Source of the DNA: Anthonomus grandis grandis
Taxonomy: Eukaryota > Arthropoda > Insecta > Coleoptera > Curculionidae
NCBI RefSeq assembly: GCF_022605725.1
Contig: NC_065554.1
Span: forward strand, 26,927,100-26,991,099
Length of the DNA stretch: 64,000 nt
Direction: 5' to 3'
Below are positions 20,440-32,489 of the stretch, piece after piece (the first letter of the stretch is position 1; every line of letters begins with the position of its first letter). The notes beneath the pieces are model-generated. The model saw only the letters and a list, made by a program, of their open reading frames with translations, made no database searches and had not been told where the DNA came from. Both the position numbers and the translations under genes were made by a program.

Positions 20440-23400
20440 AATTAATTGTATTCTTTAAATATTATAGATGTTAAATGCTCCGGGAACGTTAAGTGAAATA
20501 GAGTAGCCTCAGTAAATTATTACGTATCATTCATATTGATATAATGCGATTTTTGGAAAATAAACGCGCTTTATCTCTCATTTTTGTAGAGTGTTTTGAG
20601 TTCTATATGCTAAAAATGTCTGAAACAGTGGAAAAAAAATTGTTCCAAGACGAAATTTTAGAAAAATTAATGCTAGGAGACTTTGGCGTTAAAATTCTAG
20701 GCATTTTAATCATAATTATTTTTTGCTTTGGAAACTTTTCCTTAAACCTTTACTTAAGTTTGATTACAAAAAAAAATTGAGTTTTCCAAAAAATTACGGA
20801 TCAGCAACTTTTTGGTTTTGGGCTTTTTATAAAGAACACTAATTTTTGACAAGCTTTTCTTTCAAGGAGTTTCAAGGAAAAAATTTTAGAGCATAAAATA
20901 GACCTTTGGTAAAGAAGGTCATATAAAACTAAAAACTGGGCAAGTTCTTGGGACACTGTTTATCTACCAGTAATTAATAATAATAAAGTGACAATCGTAC
21001 AGCCGAAAATTATGATCAATTTTAGTAATTTAATTATTCCGAATCACACATTGCGATTAACCCGAGTGCTGTGCCCGTGTGTGCATTTCCCGTGCATAAC
21101 TCGACTCGGTTTCCCGGCGGCGAAATTTTCATTTAGGCTCAGGTTATTTTTCCATTTCCGCATGACGTCACCGTTCACGTGGTCCATTCTCAGCCGACTC
21201 GTTGGCCCGAATTATTCGCTCTGCTTTTGTTTCGTTCCAGAGAACTCGACCGAAAAATCGCCCATCGGTTTTTGTTTATGCAACAATAACAACAATATTA
21301 TTTTGTTTATACGCGTATATATACGTGGCTTTCTGCAGAGTGTTTATTTGCTATTGAACGTTTTTATTATTATATTTTTGTTCTTTTTCCATAGTACAAG
21401 GAGCGAAAGGCTTGAAGTTCTTTGCCCAATAACCAAAGCCAAATTTTCCATAAGCGCCTTATGGAAATTCCCTTATATCAAGATTACTTTATTAGTATTC
21501 TACAGGCTAATAAAATATGAAAATCAGTTTCTTTGCACTCAAGATATTCGGGCCCAATCAATAAGCTTCCGATTACAGAGTTCGTAAATAAACAATTTTT
21601 CGATTACCCACTTGGCCTTTGATCTTTTTTTGCTCGTCTCCCTTTTAATATGACTTTACTCTTACTTGGGCTTTATTTTTTTATTTTTTGGGGCGCTTAA
21701 AAGTTTTCTTTTTTGTAGCCGGGGTTATTTGTGAAAATAAGTTTTTTTTAATAGACAAATTTGTTTTACAAAGTAATGAAATTATTTTTAAAGAATTTAG
21801 AAAAATTAAAATGTGAATCTTTAAAGAAATTTGATGAGAGATTTAAACGATCTTTTCAGGAAATGCACGAGACCTTTTTAAATAAATTCTATTGAAACGC
21901 GTTTAATTATTGTTGATTTTTTTTTTAGGAAAATTATTCAACATTATTTTAAGCAGAATTTTATAAGAAATTCTGGAAGATATTTAATTTTTTTTTTTAT
22001 TTCCAATACGAACCAAATTATTGGAAAAAAGTCACCGTGTTATCATAAAAGATTTTTATTTTAATTTTCTTGAAATTTCAATTATTTTTCTTAATACTTT
22101 TCGGCAGAAGTTTGGGAAAATCGTTGAACAACTATTTAAAGCTACAAAAAGAAAAAAAATTAAAATTTTCTTAAAATTTTTTTAGAAATATCCACCGAAT
22201 TTTGAAAGAAATTTCGGAAAATGTATGTTTTTTTTATTTAAATTAAACTTCTAAACTCGTAATTCAATTTTGGGAATTGAATGAAACTTTGGCATTATCA
22301 TAAAAAATTCTTAAAAATTACAATAATTTGTAATCTTTAATGGCAGTTTTTAAGATAATGCGCTTAGAAAGTTACGAAAAATATTCAAAATATTTTTGCA
22401 CCGGAAAATTTTAAGAAATATGCAAAATTTGAATTTGACTTACAATATAAATAATAAGTTTCCTCATTCCCTGGCAAAATTTCTTAAAAAAATTATTTTT
22501 AAAAACGATTTTTTTTCATCATATTTTCCTTTAAATTATGAATTATTCATAAAACCGTTAAATTTTAAAATTATAAAATTTTCCATAAAAAAACATTGAC
22601 AACATTTAAAAAAAATTGATTTTTAATGGTTCACAAAACCATTAAATTATTTATTAATTTTTGTAATTAATATACTAAATATTTTTAGGCAAAACTTTTG
22701 AACACAGTCTGTAAAACCGTTGAATTATTATATTTAAAAACTTGGGATTGATGTGAGTCAATTTTATTACTGAATAATGACATTTTTTATTACATTCCTT
22801 TGGATTAATAAAATCTCGTTATTTTTTAATCAAAATTTACTAAAGTTTAATGTGTGAACTTTAGGTTTAGGTTTGAACATTTTCTTTGAATTTGAAATAT
22901 GCTTCTTAAGTTATAAATATTTTATTGCATAATTCTAATAAGGCATGGTTCGGTAGTCCTGTGCTTGCATTTTTTAAAATGGACTTTACTATTTATATTG
23001 TTTTTTTTTACTTGTCCGTTTGTAGAAAGTAAGGGCTACTAGTTATAGGTTTAAAATTCCATTCTCTAGCAAAATTTTTAAAAGAAAATGAAGAAAATGG
23101 TTTGTTCATTATCTGAGAAAACTATATTAGGTATACCAAAAAGTGACAAAAATACGTTTCATTACGAAATTTATTCTTTCAGGCGAGGTGCTTTTTTCCA
23201 AGGGCACAACTTTAATATATTTAAAAAAACAATTTATTATTATTAAGTAATATTGTTGATACAGTTCATATAAACAGGCACTTCTTTGGAAAATAAAATT
23301 GACGCGTTTAACCTCGCTCTTTATCTACTGATAACCCTATCTCTTATAAAAGAGCAAGAGCAAAAGTAAAAAAGGTCACAAAAGAGGGAAAGAATGTTGG

Positions 23401-23540
23401 TGAAAAATCTACAGGCTAAAGCCACACCCTCAAATACTATAAATGGGATAATACATAATAATGAATAGCTAGAGGATTCTCAAAGATTCTTCTCAGGACG
23501 TAGCAAATTGGTTTGCACAATATTTCCAGAATATGTCAGC
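20440..23540. other. Long stretch without recognised genes
   Basis: The part at 21040-21280 is GC-rich and contains regulatory-looking words. The rest, especially 21700-22900, is extremely AT-rich with weakly recurring AAAACCGTTGAATT and AAATTTCTTAAA phrases, probably old repeats. A short open frame at 20628-20777 (MSETVEKKLF..., ending in a hydrophobic stretch) cannot be told from chance. A 199-codon open frame across 20988-21587 looks like an artefact of the GC-rich patch. Confidence 0.3.
21163..21181 (+). promoter_or_regulatory. CRE palindrome next to CACGTG E-box
   Basis: TGACGTCA at 21163-21170 and CACGTG at 21176-21181 lie five bases apart in a GC-rich island. These are the established full sites for CREB/ATF bZIP and bHLH factors. 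Function here is inference. Confidence 0.3.
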
Positions 23541-23559
23541 ATCACAGCAACTATGACCC

Positions 23560-23965
23560 AAATTTTTTAACGATAAAATCAAACATTGAAAAAATGAAGT
23601 AGCAATTTCAGTCAACTTTAGTCACAAGTAGTACCCAACTTTAATAGAGACAGAGAATTTTCATAGAATCTGCCCATGCCACTAGAATTTGTAATAAAGT
23701 GTAGCAAAAATCGATCACCTGGCCTTTCAAGTCTCCTTAATGAAGCACTACACGAACTGTTGAAGTATTATAATTTCATTTGGACTACAAACTCCTTTCC
23801 TATACATGGAGACATTCAATTCTAATTCTAAAACCCACGAAACCACATTCTATAGCTACCGACCTTTACAAATTATCTTCAGACAAATTTTAGAAAGAAT
23901 AGTCAATTTTAGATTCATGTGGTATTTAGAAACTCATTTTAATAATTTTAGTTTCAAAAGCTGAT
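23560..23965 (+). pseudogene. Non-LTR RT fragment, N-terminal half
   Basis: From 23700 the frame reads KNRSPGLSSLLNEALHELL, then FIWTTNSFPIHGD, matching the KSPGPDGI and LFN..W....FP..W lines of Jockey/I-type reverse transcriptases. Further on RQILERIVNFRFMWYLETHF (from about 23881) matches the ILER.V..RL..YLE line. Frames change between them and several stops are present. The fragment ends before the first catalytic aspartate. No inserted ends were found. Confidence 0.6.
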
Positions 23966-24099
23966 GAATGTCTTTTTAATTCTATATGGATAAGTCCAAT
24001 CTATTTAATATTAATTTATTCTAGTTAGAAAATGGCATTATCATTCATCTTATCAATATTAAATAGTCATAGTAAGTAATATTCTAATGACTGCGATGA

Positions 24100-25000
24100 C
24101 ACTAGGTATCTTGCTGACTAGGTAGTTAGAGTAAGTGCATTGAATAATATGTAATTAGGGGATTAATAATTAAAGAAGCAAGAAGGATTTTATTACGTAA
24201 AAAGAAAAAAAAGTTAAGGTGATAGTCGAAAAATGAAACGTCACATTGCTAATTATATTAATTCCCTATTATCTAAGAGAGAAAAAGTGCTTTTGAAATT
24301 TTTAGCTCTATGGCTTCAAATAATCGAATAATACCTATATAAGATAAATGACCTCGACAAACATCCCCGAAATAAAAAAGGAAAAAAAAACGAAATTGTC
24401 CACCCAATGACACGCAATGACGTAGCCCGAAAAAAATAAATAAATCACACAAAAGGATCTAAATCCGTCAACAATAACAGGGTGCTGGGTTTCACCCCAT
24501 GATCCTGTCTATTTAGCGGGGTCGGGAACAAAAGATCCCGAGGGATGAAAGGACGGAGCGTGCCGAATCGACCGACCGACAGTCAGTTAGTGTGTACACC
24601 GTGCGGATAGTGTATACACTTTTTGTTTTTTTTTTATTTGTTTTATTTGATAGTGGACATAGGCGGAGGGAAAACTCGTTTTTTGTTTTTATCACTCAAA
24701 TTCATATAAAATATCTTTGATTTACGGACTGTAACGAAAAAAGACGAGAAATACAAAAAGAATAAACAAACAGATCCAAGAACCGATCAAAAATTTAATG
24801 GATGAATACAATAGTGCAAAGAAATGGGAGGAGCTACAAGTACAACATTAGGACAGAGCTATAAGAAAAAAATCATGATATGTGAAAACCCAAACATATT
24901 TCTTTTAAACAGCGAAATATAAATAGACCCAGAAAAATAAAAAATAATTTGGTAAAAAAAAAGCATTGATTTTATACTGTAAAAAAATCAAAAATTTCTT
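24100..25000. other. Unique DNA; initiator-like words at 24580
   Basis: No gene is supported. The patch at 24480-24640 is GC-richer and contains CGACCGACCGACAGTCAGTTAG, in which TCAGT resembles the arthropod initiator. No TATA box at the right distance and no downstream open frame was seen, so a promoter is only a possibility. Confidence 0.25.
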
Positions 25001-25062
25001 TCAGGCAATTGACGTCCTTAAAAAAGAAAAAATTAGCAAAAAATTATTGAGACTATATTGTC

Positions 25063-25705
25063 TAACTAAAAAAAATATTGACTTTTCACGAGCTGTTTAA
25101 TGGCTACAGAATAATATTTCTCTTTAATAAAAAAAACTTTTTACTGCCTTTAATCTAGGAAAAGCCTCCCTTTCAGTAACCAATGTTTCCGAGATTTTTA
25201 GCCATTTTATATGAGTTTTTTATAAAATTCCACCTTTTAATATACTTATCTCATTGTAAGTAAAAAATTGTAAATTGAACGTCCTGTTCAACAGCATGGA
25301 TAAATTTTGCTCCAAGGTAAAAAATCATTAATTTTTTCCAGGCAGTTTTTTTTAACGACCTCAACTGCCTGGAAGAAATTATTGACTTTTCACGAGCTGT
25401 TTAATGGCTACAGCATAATATTTCTCTTTAATAAAAAAGGCCTTTTACTGCCTTTAATCCAAGAAAAGTCTCTCTGTCAGTGACCAATGTTTCCAAGAAT
25501 GCCAGCCATTTTATGTGAGTTTCTCATTAAATTCCGCTCTTTAATATACTTATCTAATTGTATGTACAAAAATATTAAATTGAACGTCCTGTTCAATAGC
25601 ATGGACATTTTGCTCCAAGGTGAAAAATTAATAATTTTTTCCAGGCAGTTGACGTCATTAATTTCTTCTATTTTAATGACATCAACTTCCTAGAAGAAAT
25701 TATTC
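25063..25705 (+). repeat. Two-unit tandem duplication with hairpins
   Basis: The unit TTGACTTTTCACGAGCTGTTTAATGGCTACAG starts at about 25077 and again at 25381, a period of about 305-315 bp. Both units carry AACGTCCTGTTCAA and end in a CCAGGCAGTT...AACTGCCTGGAA hairpin (25330-25380 and 25630-25704). A third, diverged part of the unit occurs at 26295-26330. Confidence 0.85.
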
Positions 25706-26344
25706 ATTTTTTTACCGTGTTCTTAGTTCCTTTAAAGTGGAATAAGGAATATTTTAGCAACATAGTTAGAGTTAGAGTTGAAACTGCAAACTAAATAAGA
25801 TAATTAAAATACTTTTCTAGATAAAATAATACCAATAATTATTTAAATTTCCCGCCGAACCGTGCCATTACTACTTCGGATTTATAATTCAAATTTCCCG
25901 CTACATCTTGTTTGTCATTTGTAAATTAAATAATGAAACACTTTTAATAATTAGGTTTATGGGTGCAAGTGAGACGGCAATAGCAATATATGAATTTTAG
26001 TGTATTTCAGTAAATGTAAATTCCGGATTGGAACTACTGAATATATTTGACATTTGAGTATATGGGTGCAAGTGGGACAAAAAAATCCATTTTGAGAACG
26101 TCAAAATCACCTGTTTTTAAAGGAAGTTTTATGGTACAAGAAACGTATTTTACTGTATCCTATTTATATACAAAGACAGTATAACGTTTGCTTTGTAAGA
26201 ATTCCAATAAATTTTCCTACCATTTCAGCATTTTTATTTATTCTATGATATTCTGCCTACTAATATGCAAACCTTACTGTGAACAAAAAATTATAAATTC
26301 AACGTCCTGTTCAACATCCTCAAGATTATTATTAAGCTGTAAAG

Positions 26345-26571
26345 AAAAAAATCAATAATTTCTTCCAGGCAGTTGATATCATTAATTTCTTCTTCTTTAC
26401 TTTTGTGAACTGCCTGGAAGAAATTATTGATTTTTTTTTAGATGCACTGAAACCGGACACTTTTCTTTACAGGCTGCAAAAAAAAAATCAATAATTTCTT
26501 CTAGGCAGTTGACATTATTAATTTCTTCTTCCTTAACGACCTCAACTGCCTGGAAGAAATTATTGAATTTT
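26345..26571. repeat. Two CCAGGCAGTTGA hairpins
   Basis: In the first hairpin a 30-bp arm at 26345-26374 pairs perfectly with 26408-26437 across a 33-base loop. The second has arms at about 26484-26512 and 26542-26571 with few mismatches. Both arms carry ATCAATAATTTCTTCCAGGCAGTT. The loops themselves repeat ATTAATTTCTTCTTC. Transcription across either would give a stable stem. Confidence 0.9.
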
Positions 26572-27039
26572 CATAAGTTGTTGAATAGTTACAGCATAAT
26601 GTTTTCTCTTTTCTACATCTCACCTCTATATCCTGGATTCTCTCTATGTTGTCTTGTTCCTTTAGAAACTGTTTCAAAACAATAGTAGTGTGGGTACACA
26701 ACTGTAGATACTGTAAGAATAGAGAGAATTCAGGATATAAAAATGATATTTCCAAGAAGAAAAAAAATGCTGTTGCTCTTTCTAGATCCTGTTTTAAAAC
26801 AACAAGGATTATCGACTGCATTCAATACGAGAAATTAATATAATTATGCAGGAGATAGGACTAGATAGCCCCGACAAAAGGATAATCCACAACATATACT
26901 GGAATCAGTAGGAATGTATTTTATTAACAATTGGCAATACATTGTGTATTTATATTAAAAGGAAGTTCGCATATAGCCTTCCTTTCCTCTTACTGTTCAA
27001 TTTCTGTGCGGATTAAACAATCATAAGAAGACCTACCAG

Positions 27040-27260
27040 AAAAAGCATAAATGGGTATCGTGATCGACAACATAAAGTACGCACAAGACACTGGAGTCAT
27101 GGAAGAATCTGAAGAGCAACTAAGTATTGAAGAGCACTCTAAGTCAGAGGTGAATACGATAAAGACTAAGAACATAGTTTTCGATCGAAACTCACAAAAA
27201 CAACATGTAAATATCGTGATGAACGGTTTTACCTGCCATAACACTGAATTGGTAGGAGTA
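27040..27260 (+). pseudogene. Non-LTR RT fragment with altered YADD
   Basis: The frame reads IDNIKYAQDTGVMEESEEQL, then NTIKTKNIVFDRN and NIVMNGF. This is the RT palm and thumb text in which YADD is the catalytic motif followed by an ESEEEL line and a KTK line. Here YADD is YAQD, so the first catalytic aspartate of the pair is lost. The region between the two lines is shortened compared with relatives. It stays open for 81 codons, then runs into a different element near 27265. Confidence 0.6.
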
Positions 27261-27264
27261 GTTT

Positions 27265-27450
27265 GTTCTCATGACCACCTAGATCTCCCGATCTAACTGT
27301 GTTAGACTATTACTTTTGGGACGAATTAAGGATATTGTGTACAAAATACGGGCCAGAAGAGGAGAAGATATGATAGAGCATATTTAAAATGCTCTAAATT
27401 CCATGCTTCAAGAGGATATTGAAACAGCTATCACCGTTTGTACGGAATAA
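27265..27450 (+). pseudogene. Tc1/mariner-like transposase C-terminal scrap
   Basis: PRSPDLTVLDYYFWDELR (from about 27279) matches the PRSPDLxPLDFFLWG line around the last catalytic aspartate of mariner-type transposases. In the next frame DIVYKIRARRGEDMIEHI and NALNSMLQEDIETAI continue the family's usual C-terminus. At least one frameshift and stops are present. It directly follows an RT scrap, so one element inserted in or next to the other, or they were joined by deletion. Confidence 0.55.
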
Positions 27451-27459
27451 ATTGAGACT

Positions 27460-29300
27460 CAAAGGAGATCTCAAATAAATAAAAGGAAGTTTAATAATTT
27501 AAAAATGTTTGCATTTCACTTCTAAACAATACCAAATTGAACAAAATCGATTAAGTCTTTTTTAAGTTAGAGCTTTTTAATAACTGCTCTGTCACTACTT
27601 TTCCCTACTTTAAAAAGGCCAATGTTATAAAAGGGTATGTTAAAAAAGGGTACAACTAACTTGAAATTTTTCATAGAAAATTAGAATTGAATTATTGGCC
27701 TTTTGAGTATGTTCCCTAGTGGCCAAATTCCGAACTTTCAACAACAAACAAACACAAACATATCCGAATAATTCGGAGCATTTTTTTGGGTACCCTTATA
27801 ATATCAAAAAAATTCCAATGATTTTAGATTGACAATTCCCGAGATATAGCCGCGATTCACGCTTAGTAACGCACCCGGTACAATACATAGAAATACAACT
27901 TGTTATCCCAAAAATCCACCATATGGTCAAACCATCGTTCTACAAAGAAACGAAAATATTTCACAAAAATAACGAATTGTTCCTACACAATACACCCCGC
28001 GATAAATGTCGCCCTTAAGGCCCTCCGGGACCGCTAAATACACCCCAAGGGAGAGGGTACGTGTCATCGATACAATTGGAGAAAGAAGTCAATTTGTACA
28101 CGATTTGTGATCTAATTAATTTACCAAATGGCAGAGTATATTCGATAATAACTTGAGCTTTACTTCAATTTTTAAAAAATAAAGTTTATACAATATAAAA
28201 AAATATACCCTTCATCTCCGGATATATTAAGGTTCGTCCGAAAATAAACTGCATCCGACAAAGCGTGAACGCAAACAAAGTCACGTGGCCTACCAAAACT
28301 GTATGCAGAGGGGGACAATTAAAGTCGCTTTAAGTCCCTCCAGTATAAATTCGTCCACCCCTTCTTTCCAGTTTAGGGGCCAGTTTAGGGTTTAAGTTAT
28401 TGTGCCTTTTTTTAGATTTTTCAGGGCATGGGGTGAGTCTTCATTAACAGCGGCGTAGACGAGCAAGTTTTGGAAAAAGAATTTGAAAAAAACTTTAAAA
28501 AGGTTTTTTAGAACTTTCAAAATTAATTAAATATGAGAATTGCTATTTTCCTGTCCAATGTAAGCTATACAAACTTTTTTTAATAAATTGTTTAAAAAAA
28601 TTAAAGGGAGCATTTATCATATATATTTCTATTTTCTTTCATTTTACATATATATCAAAAAAAAGATCTGGTTATCCCTAAGGCAAGAATTAAAATGATA
28701 TGTTTTGTGCAAATTAGTATATTGACTAAGGATGAAAAACACAAGATTTTGAATCTGCTAGAGAAATGTGAATGTATACAAAAAATATTGGAAAAACACA
28801 ATATTTTTGGATATCTAAGAAAAACCAAGATTCCCAAAAAATATTCAAATTATTATTATTATTATTAAGACGTTGCGATATTTCTGTACATCTTGAAGCT
28901 GCCGAAAAGATGCATAATGATAATTTATACAATCATTAAACAAACAAAGGATAATCGATATATACTCCAAATTAAATTTTAACAAGGTTGACAGTATTTA
29001 CGTGAGGCATTCGAAAAGTAGAAATAGCAACATAATTGCAAATAAATTCAACATATTTTTTTACAGAAACTCCGCAGGCATTGGTCAGTAATAACAGTCT
29101 GTAGAATCAGGATGTTACATATAAATAGCGTGTTTTTTTATTCCGATTATGTAATTAGACATAACTGAGGTTATTCTTAATCTGAAAGGATAGAGTTTTA
29201 GTGAGTAATCTTACTAAAATAATTATCACTGCCCCCTTCTTAATTATTCACTAGGAAAAGCATCCTTTATAAAAATATATTTAAATCATCCCAAATTATT
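27460..29300. other. Unique DNA, no gene seen
   Basis: The parts at 27990-28090 and 28240-28400 are GC-richer and contain CACGTG near 28283. A short ATT microsatellite (TTATTATTATTATTA) lies near 28852. Nothing coding is supported. Confidence 0.35.
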
Positions 29301-29309
29301 ACCTAATTA

Positions 29310-29870
29310 AAAAAAGAAGACAGAAAAGTGTCAAATATCATCCAATAGACTTATTGAGTGCAGTGTCTAAGGTTCTTAAAAGAATTGTAGTCAATGTATG
29401 TCAAGTTCAACTTTTTTAATTTAATTAATTTATAACCTATTAGCATGGATTTCGTTTAGGCAAAGTACACAGTCCAAACCTTGGCGAGTTTATAAACAAT
29501 CAGCTACTAATCAATAAACTTCAGAATTATGAAGTCTAGGAATTGGTAAAGTCTTATCTTTCTTCCAGGTCTCAGATTAATAAAATAAATGAAGTTCAAT
29601 TCAATTCAGTTCAATGATGCAATGGCTTTGGATTTTGGGGTTCTATAAGGATCCATCCTTGTACTTCTGTTCCTGGTGTTGTTATGACTCTTCAATCTTT
29701 AATATATGCTACATGCATTTTACCCTTGACTCAACCATAATAGATTTTGCTTAAATACAGTTCACTTCTAGGCGTTCCCATATAAGTAAAAGCCTTTGAA
29801 TTAGGTCATTAGATAGTCAGATATAAATTTGCGTTTGAACTTGAATAGCGCCCTTAAATGGAGAGTTACT
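29310..29870 (+). pseudogene. Non-LTR RT fragment
   Basis: The text SVKYHPIDLLSAVSKVLKRI (from about 29325) corresponds to the NYRPISLLSxxSKxLE line of non-LTR reverse transcriptases. HGFRLGK follows at about 29442, SYLSSRSQINKINEVQ at about 29553, and a GSI...GP-like line near 29640. The SKAFD and YADD motifs are not readable. Stops and frameshifts are frequent. It is followed immediately by the ~400-bp tandem array. Confidence 0.5.
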
Positions 29871-29879
29871 GTATGTATC

Positions 29880-31310
29880 TAGAGTGAATAGTAGAGAAGT
29901 TATAAAGTGGAAAGTTAAGTGGTTAATATCTCGCTTATTTTTTCATATTAGAAAAAAATGTTTAAGATGAATTTTATTTAAAACTCAATTCTTTATCCAG
30001 TAGATCTATTGAAAATAGGGTGTTGTCAATAATAAAATAGCTATGTATGTTTAAAGAGTGGCACAGTGAAAATTCGGCTTAAATACCACTCTCCAAGAAA
30101 AATTGTAATCGATGAGGTGCTCTCGAGATATTGAAAAAAAAATATTTTTTACATGGAACATCCTATATATAGGTATTTAAATTCTAAACAAAAGTTGACT
30201 AATACCGTATGTCCCTAAACTGAATATCAAGGAAGTTGTAGAGGTTGGAAGTGGAGAGTGACTGAGCAACGGCCTTTAAGCATGTCGCTCTTGCCACTCC
30301 TAAATGCTTAATATCTCGGTTACTTTTAACATTAGCAAAAAATTATTAAGGTGAATTTTGTTTAGAATTTAACTGCCTATTTAATGAATATAATAAATAT
30401 AGCGTATTATAAACGGTAAAAAAGTTATCGAAGTTTAAATTAAAAAATTAGCCTGAGACAATTTTACTAGTATGTCATCCTGCAAGAAAAATAAATGCGT
30501 TTGATAATGGTGAAAAATTTTTTTCAATCGGTTAAGGCGTTCTCGAGATAATGACAAATAATTAATTTTTTTCATAAGACTAATCGATAGGCATTTAAAT
30601 TCTAAACAAAAGTTGTTAAATACTGTATGTCCCTAAAGTCAATATTAAGGAAGTTATAGAGGTTAAAAGTGGAGAGTTACTGAGCGACGAGCCTTAAGCA
30701 TGTTTGCCACTGATAAATGCTTAATATCTCGCCTATTTTTAACATTAGAAAAAAATTGTTAAGGCGAATTTTCTTTAGAATTTAACTATCTGTCCAATGA
30801 ATTTATTAAATATAGGGTGTTATAAATGGTAAAAAATTTACAGACCCTTAAAGTAAAAAAACACAATGCGACAATTCCAGTAGTATGTCATGCGGTTTGT
30901 AATGGTAAAAAAATATCTCGAGATATTGACAAATAAGTGTTTCTTTTTCACAAGACACCCTGTATATTATAGTACCGATTGATAGGAATTTAGATTCTAA
31001 ACAAAAGTTGAACAATACTGTATGTCCCTAGAATAAATAGTAAAGAAGGTATAGAGGTTTGAAGTGGAGAGCCACCTTGCCACTTTTAAGTGCTTAATAT
31101 CTCGCTTATTTTTAACAATAGGAAAAAATTTTTAGGACGACTTTTGTTTGGAATTTAATTCTTTATCCAATGAATTCATTAAATATAGAGTGTTGTAAAT
31201 GGTTAAAAAGTTATAGATGTTTAACATAAAAAGAGTGTAACCTTGTAACCAATTTCCTCACACAAAATCCTTAATAACTCGCTTATTTTTATGATTCACT
31301 GAACTAGTTA
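29880..31310 (+). repeat. Tandem array, about 400-bp unit
   Basis: TTCTAAACAAAAGTTG...CTGTATGTCCCTA occurs at about 30181, 30599 and 30994. TTAATATCTCGCTTATTTTTA recurs at about 29922, 30308, 30719, 31090 and 31269. Units also carry AAGTTATAGAGGTT, GGTGTTRTAAATGG and CTCGAGATATTGA. Divergence between units is substantial. It starts where an RT fragment ends, so it may be a 3'-end expansion of that element. Confidence 0.8.
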
Positions 31311-31739
31311 AAAAGAGTGAGAAAACATTTACCAACAGTAGTTAATAAGACGACGAAACAATAGCGAAAATCTGGTCGTAAAGATCCTTAATGATCATAA
31401 TGTGTGCATTGCAACAACATTTATTAAAATTATGCATCGTAAAGGTAATATCCAATGAATGAACTGTAATAATTATTCGTATTTTAAAATTATATATGGG
31501 GTTGAATGTTTACTATGTTATAGAGAAGGGTTAGGGCTAATTATTCTGTTAATATGAATCTTTTTGTGAATGTACAGAAGGGCTTAGAAAACTGATATGG
31601 TATGAGAGTGGCTTAAAGAGAAGAAACCTAATTGCAAAAAGAAAATTTATAATAAAATTAAAATTAAAATAAAAAAATAAAAAATTTGAAATACATTTAA
31701 AAAAAATACTGTCAGACACACTATTTTTGTACCTAATAT

Positions 31740-32210
31740 ATTAAACTCTATTAGACAAGTAAGACAGAACCCAGATGCTCTAATTTTCTAATCAAAATTT
31801 CTTTACTCGCTGTGTCAAATGCTCTCTTAAAATCTAAAAATATAGCTAAAATAAGGCTATCAAAGTCAAGGAAGGAACTATACCAACAAAACAAACTCAC
31901 ATGACCCACTCTCACGGAAGTCGTCAGGAAGTTGTACCTTGATACAAACTTCAAGAAGCTTCTTATAATAGGCTGGCAGAAATTAATAGGTTAGAATTCA
32001 TCTTTCCCTTTGGTGTTTTGTAATTATTTTAGGAATAGGAATAACAGTAATTTCCAAAACTTTAGAAAAACCCCAGTACTCAATAAAGTATTAAAAAGAT
32101 CTAAAAAACGATCAGCATAAGTCACATCTCACAGTACCTGCTTTGAAATACCAGTTTTCCTACCACTAATATCTTTAGGTTCTTAAGTATTTCTTTCGCT
32201 GAAGAACAAC
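31740..32210 (-). pseudogene. Non-LTR RT fragment with SKAFD-like motif
   Basis: On the minus strand, LDLFNTLLSTGVFLKFWK (from about 32110) corresponds to the LxNxxLxTGxFPxxWK line, then VIPIPK, then LPAYYKKLLEV, then in one open frame (31954 to 31751) ILAIFLDFKRAFDTASKEIL and RKLEHLG. LDFKRAFD is the first catalytic motif, with its aspartates intact. Nothing after it is readable. Frameshifts separate the parts. Phrasing is Jockey/I-like. Confidence 0.7.
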
Positions 32211-32489
32211 CTTCAATTACTAGGTTTACACGTGTAATTAATGCGAATTAGCGGCTAATGCGAGATACGATTTTAAGAAAAAGTTTAACCGCTGTTTTTT
32301 ATTGCCAACCTAAATAATTGATTGATAAATAACTTTTTTTTAAAATCCCAAACAATCGTATTTTACAAGGTGGAAATTTTTCTAAATTATAGATAACAGA
32401 TGGAACTAATTTTTAGGCTACTATAATTTTTTTTGTAAATGTAAAGGGAGTTCAGAAAACAGATCCAAAAAAGACATATAGGGTGTGTA

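Noticed and set aside
20988..21587. Longest + strand frame between 20 and 22 kb, 199 codons
   Set aside because: No domain, no initiator methionine context and no splice support. It spans a GC-rich patch and an AT-rich one with unrelated composition, so chance is more likely.
24570..24620. Possible promoter: CAGTCAGTTAG initiator-like words
   Set aside because: No downstream promoter element or TATA box at the expected distance and no gene follows. Kept only as a remark.
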